Source: JASLEW01 sp035544895 (GTDB lineage Bacteria; Acidobacteriota; Thermoanaerobaculia; Multivoradales; UBA5704). From it: 64,000 nt of DNA. The position numbers and the translations under genes are program-made. Of the stretch, positions 62,344-64,000 are shown one piece after another. Numbering within the stretch: the stretch's first letter is position 1; each line of letters starts with the position of its first letter. The notes beneath the pieces are model-generated. The model made no database searches. It saw nothing but the letters and a program-made list of their open reading frames with translations, and was not told where the DNA came from. The stretch covers positions 1-64,000 of the forward strand of contig DASZZM010000096.1 of NCBI GenBank assembly GCA_035544895.1. The letters run 5' to 3'.

Positions 62344-64000
62344 AGCTCTCCGCCCCGTCCGCCCCAACCCCTCCCGCAGAGCTCGACAAGCGCTTCGACC
62401 CGCGGAGCTACGAGCCCGCCTGGCAGCGGCGCTGGGCCGAGAGCGGCATCTTCCGCGCCGAGGCGCCGTCGCGCCGGCCGCCGTTCTGCATCGTGATCCC
62501 GCCCCCCAACGTCACCGGCAAGCTCCATGTCGGACACGCCCTGCAAACCGCGTTGCAGGACCTGTTGACGCGCTGGCGGCGCATGCAGGGCCGCAACCCC
62601 CTGTTCCTGCCCGGGACCGACCATGCCGGGATCTCCACTCAGCTCATGGTCGAGCGCCAGCTCGCCAGCGAGGGCACCAGCCGGCGCGAGGTGGGCCGGG
62701 AGCGCTTCCTGGAGCGCACCTGGGAATGGAAGACGCAGTACCACGGAAGCATCCGCCGCCAGCTCGACCTGCTCGGCGCGAGCTGCGACTGGAGCCGGGA
62801 GCGCTTCACCCTCGACGCCGGCCTCTCCGCGGCCGTGCGCGAAGGCTTCGTCCGGCTCTATCGCGAGGGCCTGATCAGTCGCGGCGAGTACCTGGTCAAC
62901 TGGTCGCCGGCGCTCGATACCGCGGTTTCGGACCTCGAGGTCGAGATGAAGAGCGTCGCGGGCAAGCTCTACCACATCGCCTACCCGGTGGAAGGCGAGA
63001 CCGAGCGGGTGGTGGTGGCGACGACGCGGCCCGAAACCATGCTCGGCGATACCGCGGTCGCCTTCCACCCCGACGACGAGCGCTATCGCCACCTGCTCGG
63101 CAAGGCCGCCGTCCTGCCCATCCTCGGCCGGCGGCTGCCGTTCATCGCCGACCCGGCGGTGGACCGCGAGTTCGGCACCGGGATGGTCAAGATCACCCCG
63201 TTCCACGACCCGTTCGACTTCGAGCTGGCCCGCCGCCACGGCCTGCCCGGAGTCTCGGTCATCGACCATGCCGGCCGCATGACCGCCGAGGCGGGACCCG
63301 AGTACGCCGGCCTCGACCGCTTCGCCGCGCGCGAGAAAGTCGTCGAGCGGCTGCGCGCCGAGGGGCTGCTCGCGGCGGTCGAGGACCACGTCCACAACGT
63401 CGGCCACTCGCAGCGCAGCGGCGAGCCAATCGAGCCGCTGGTATCCACGCAGTGGTTCTGCGACGTGTCGGGCATGGCGGAGCGCGCCCTGGCGGCGTAC
63501 CGCGAGGGGCGCTTGCGCCTGGTCCCCGACACCTGGGGCAAGACCTGGGAGAACTGGCTCTCCACTATCCGCCCCTGGTGCATCTCGCGGCAGCTCTGGT
63601 GGGGTCACCAGATCCCCGCCTGGTACGACGCGGAGGGCCGCTGCTGGGTGGCCAAGAGCGCCGCCGAGGCGGCGGCCCTGGCCGGCACCGACCGCCTCAC
63701 CCAGGACCCCGACGTCCTCGACACCTGGTTCTCCGCCGCTCTGTGGCCATTCTCGACCCTCGGCTGGCCGGAAGACACCGCCGACATGCGCACCTTCTAT
63801 CCGACCTCGGCGCTGATCACCGGCCACGACATCGTGTTCTTCTGGGTGGCGCGCATGGTCATGTTCGGCCTGCACTTCACCGGCGAGGTGCCGTTCGCCG
63901 TGGTGCACCTGACCGGCCTGGTGCGCGACGCCGCCGGGGTCAAGATGTCGAAGATGCGCGGCAACACGCTCGATCCCGCGGATCTGATCGACGAATACGG
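62340..64000 (+). CDS. valS: Valyl-tRNA synthetase, cut by window edge
   Basis: The first 553 codons of an enzyme normally about 880-950 long. HIGH appears as PPPNVTGKLHVGHALQ, KMSKS as VKMSKMRGNTLDPADL. The editing domain includes VVATTRPETMLGDTAVAFHP and GTGMVKITPFHDPFDFEL; WCISRQLWWGHQIPAWY is the class I core. The KMSKM form instead of KMSKS is a common variant. The GTG start overlaps the response regulator stop by four bases, and the N-terminus (KLSAPSAPTPPAELDKRFDP) fits the family. Confidence 0.96.
   Translation, partial: MKLSAPSAPTPPAELDKRFDPRSYEPAWQRRWAESGIFRAEAPSRRPPFCIVIPPPNVTGKLHVGHALQTALQDLLTRWRRMQGRNPLFLPGTDHAGISTQLMVERQLASEGTSRREVGRERFLERTWEWKTQYHGSIRRQLDLLGASCDWSRERFTLDAGLSAAVREGFVRLYREGLISRGEYLVNWSPALDTAVSDLEVEMKSVAGKLYHIAYPVEGETERVVVATTRPETMLGDTAVAFHPDDERYRHLLGKAAVLPILGRRLPFIADPAVDREFGTGMVKITPFHDPFDFELARRHGLPGVSVIDHAGRMTAEAGPEYAGLDRFAAREKVVERLRAEGLLAAVEDHVHNVGHSQRSGEPIEPLVSTQWFCDVSGMAERALAAYREGRLRLVPDTWGKTWENWLSTIRPWCISRQLWWGHQIPAWYDAEGRCWVAKSAAEAAALAGTDRLTQDPDVLDTWFSAALWPFSTLGWPEDTADMRTFYPTSALITGHDIVFFWVARMVMFGLHFTGEVPFAVVHLTGLVRDAAGVKMSKMRGNTLDPADLIDEY

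Overview
This is a 64 kb, gene-dense, GC-rich (roughly 70% by eye) stretch of a bacterial chromosome. It has a Gram-negative envelope toolkit: MacB-type ABC export with periplasmic adaptors, many lipoboxes, a SurA/PrsA-like foldase lipoprotein and a type IV prepilin-like protein. A Ser/Thr kinase with long repeats, an FHA-AAA-Fis regulator, a two-subunit B12-dependent acyl-CoA mutase and a WS/DGAT acyltransferase are combined in the style of Acidobacteriota, perhaps near Thermoanaerobaculia. That placement is inference from gene content, not from a marker tree. No rRNA, tRNA or CRISPR array was recognised. Both edges cut genes: an IS transposase on the left and valS on the right.

Layout. 1-1.4 kb: IS end and a secreted His/Asp-rich protein. 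1.7-12.5 kb: WS/DGAT acyltransferase, then a MacB/LolD-type ATPase separated by an opposing FAD/Fe-S dehydrogenase gene from three tandem membrane-fusion proteins and an FtsX-type permease. 12.6-16.1 kb: a large receptor-like membrane protein of unknown function, bracketed by a duplicated permease 3' end. 16.2-25.6 kb: secreted metallo-beta-lactamase-fold enzyme, Ser/Thr kinase with TPR-like repeats, prepilin-like protein, lipoprotein, a recombinase fragment and three secreted proteins. 25.7-28.2 kb: hemG-hemE. 28.3-40.3 kb: MFS transporter, hutH, an FHA-AAA-Fis regulator, a lipoprotein, hutU and a very large NtrY-like histidine kinase. 40.3-42.4 kb: a small accessory patch with a lipoprotein, ParE-type toxin-antitoxin, a STAND-like remnant and a DUF2971 gene. 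42.7-45.7 kb: MbfA-type ferritin/VIT transporter, DEAD-box helicase, HTH regulator. 45.8-51.7 kb: two glycosyltransferase genes, a sugar-nucleotide epimerase, a diguanylate cyclase. 51.8-57.7 kb: S15 peptidase/esterase, patatin phospholipase, thyA-folA, foldase. 58-64 kb: acyl-CoA mutase large and small subunits around a DinB-family gene, then a response regulator overlapping valS.

Two window-wide patterns stand out. First, at least 13 start codons sit 6-9 bases after a TANNNT-like -10 box with no room for a Shine-Dalgarno site, which implies widespread leaderless transcription; other genes keep a clear GGAGG. Second, a ~145 bp intergenic repeat occurs in three full copies and one truncated copy, all in the same orientation and each about 28-55 bp upstream of a promoter -10 box. 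Its 18-base palindromic core recurs inside coding sequences. Nine-base minisatellites encode low-complexity linkers in four unrelated proteins.

Functional links: hutH and hutU give the first two steps of histidine degradation. The mutase carries the residue pair typical of isobutyryl-CoA mutase rather than methylmalonyl-CoA mutase, so it may interconvert n-butyryl-CoA and isobutyryl-CoA. thyA-folA is a thymidylate/folate operon, and hemE-hemG covers two haem steps.
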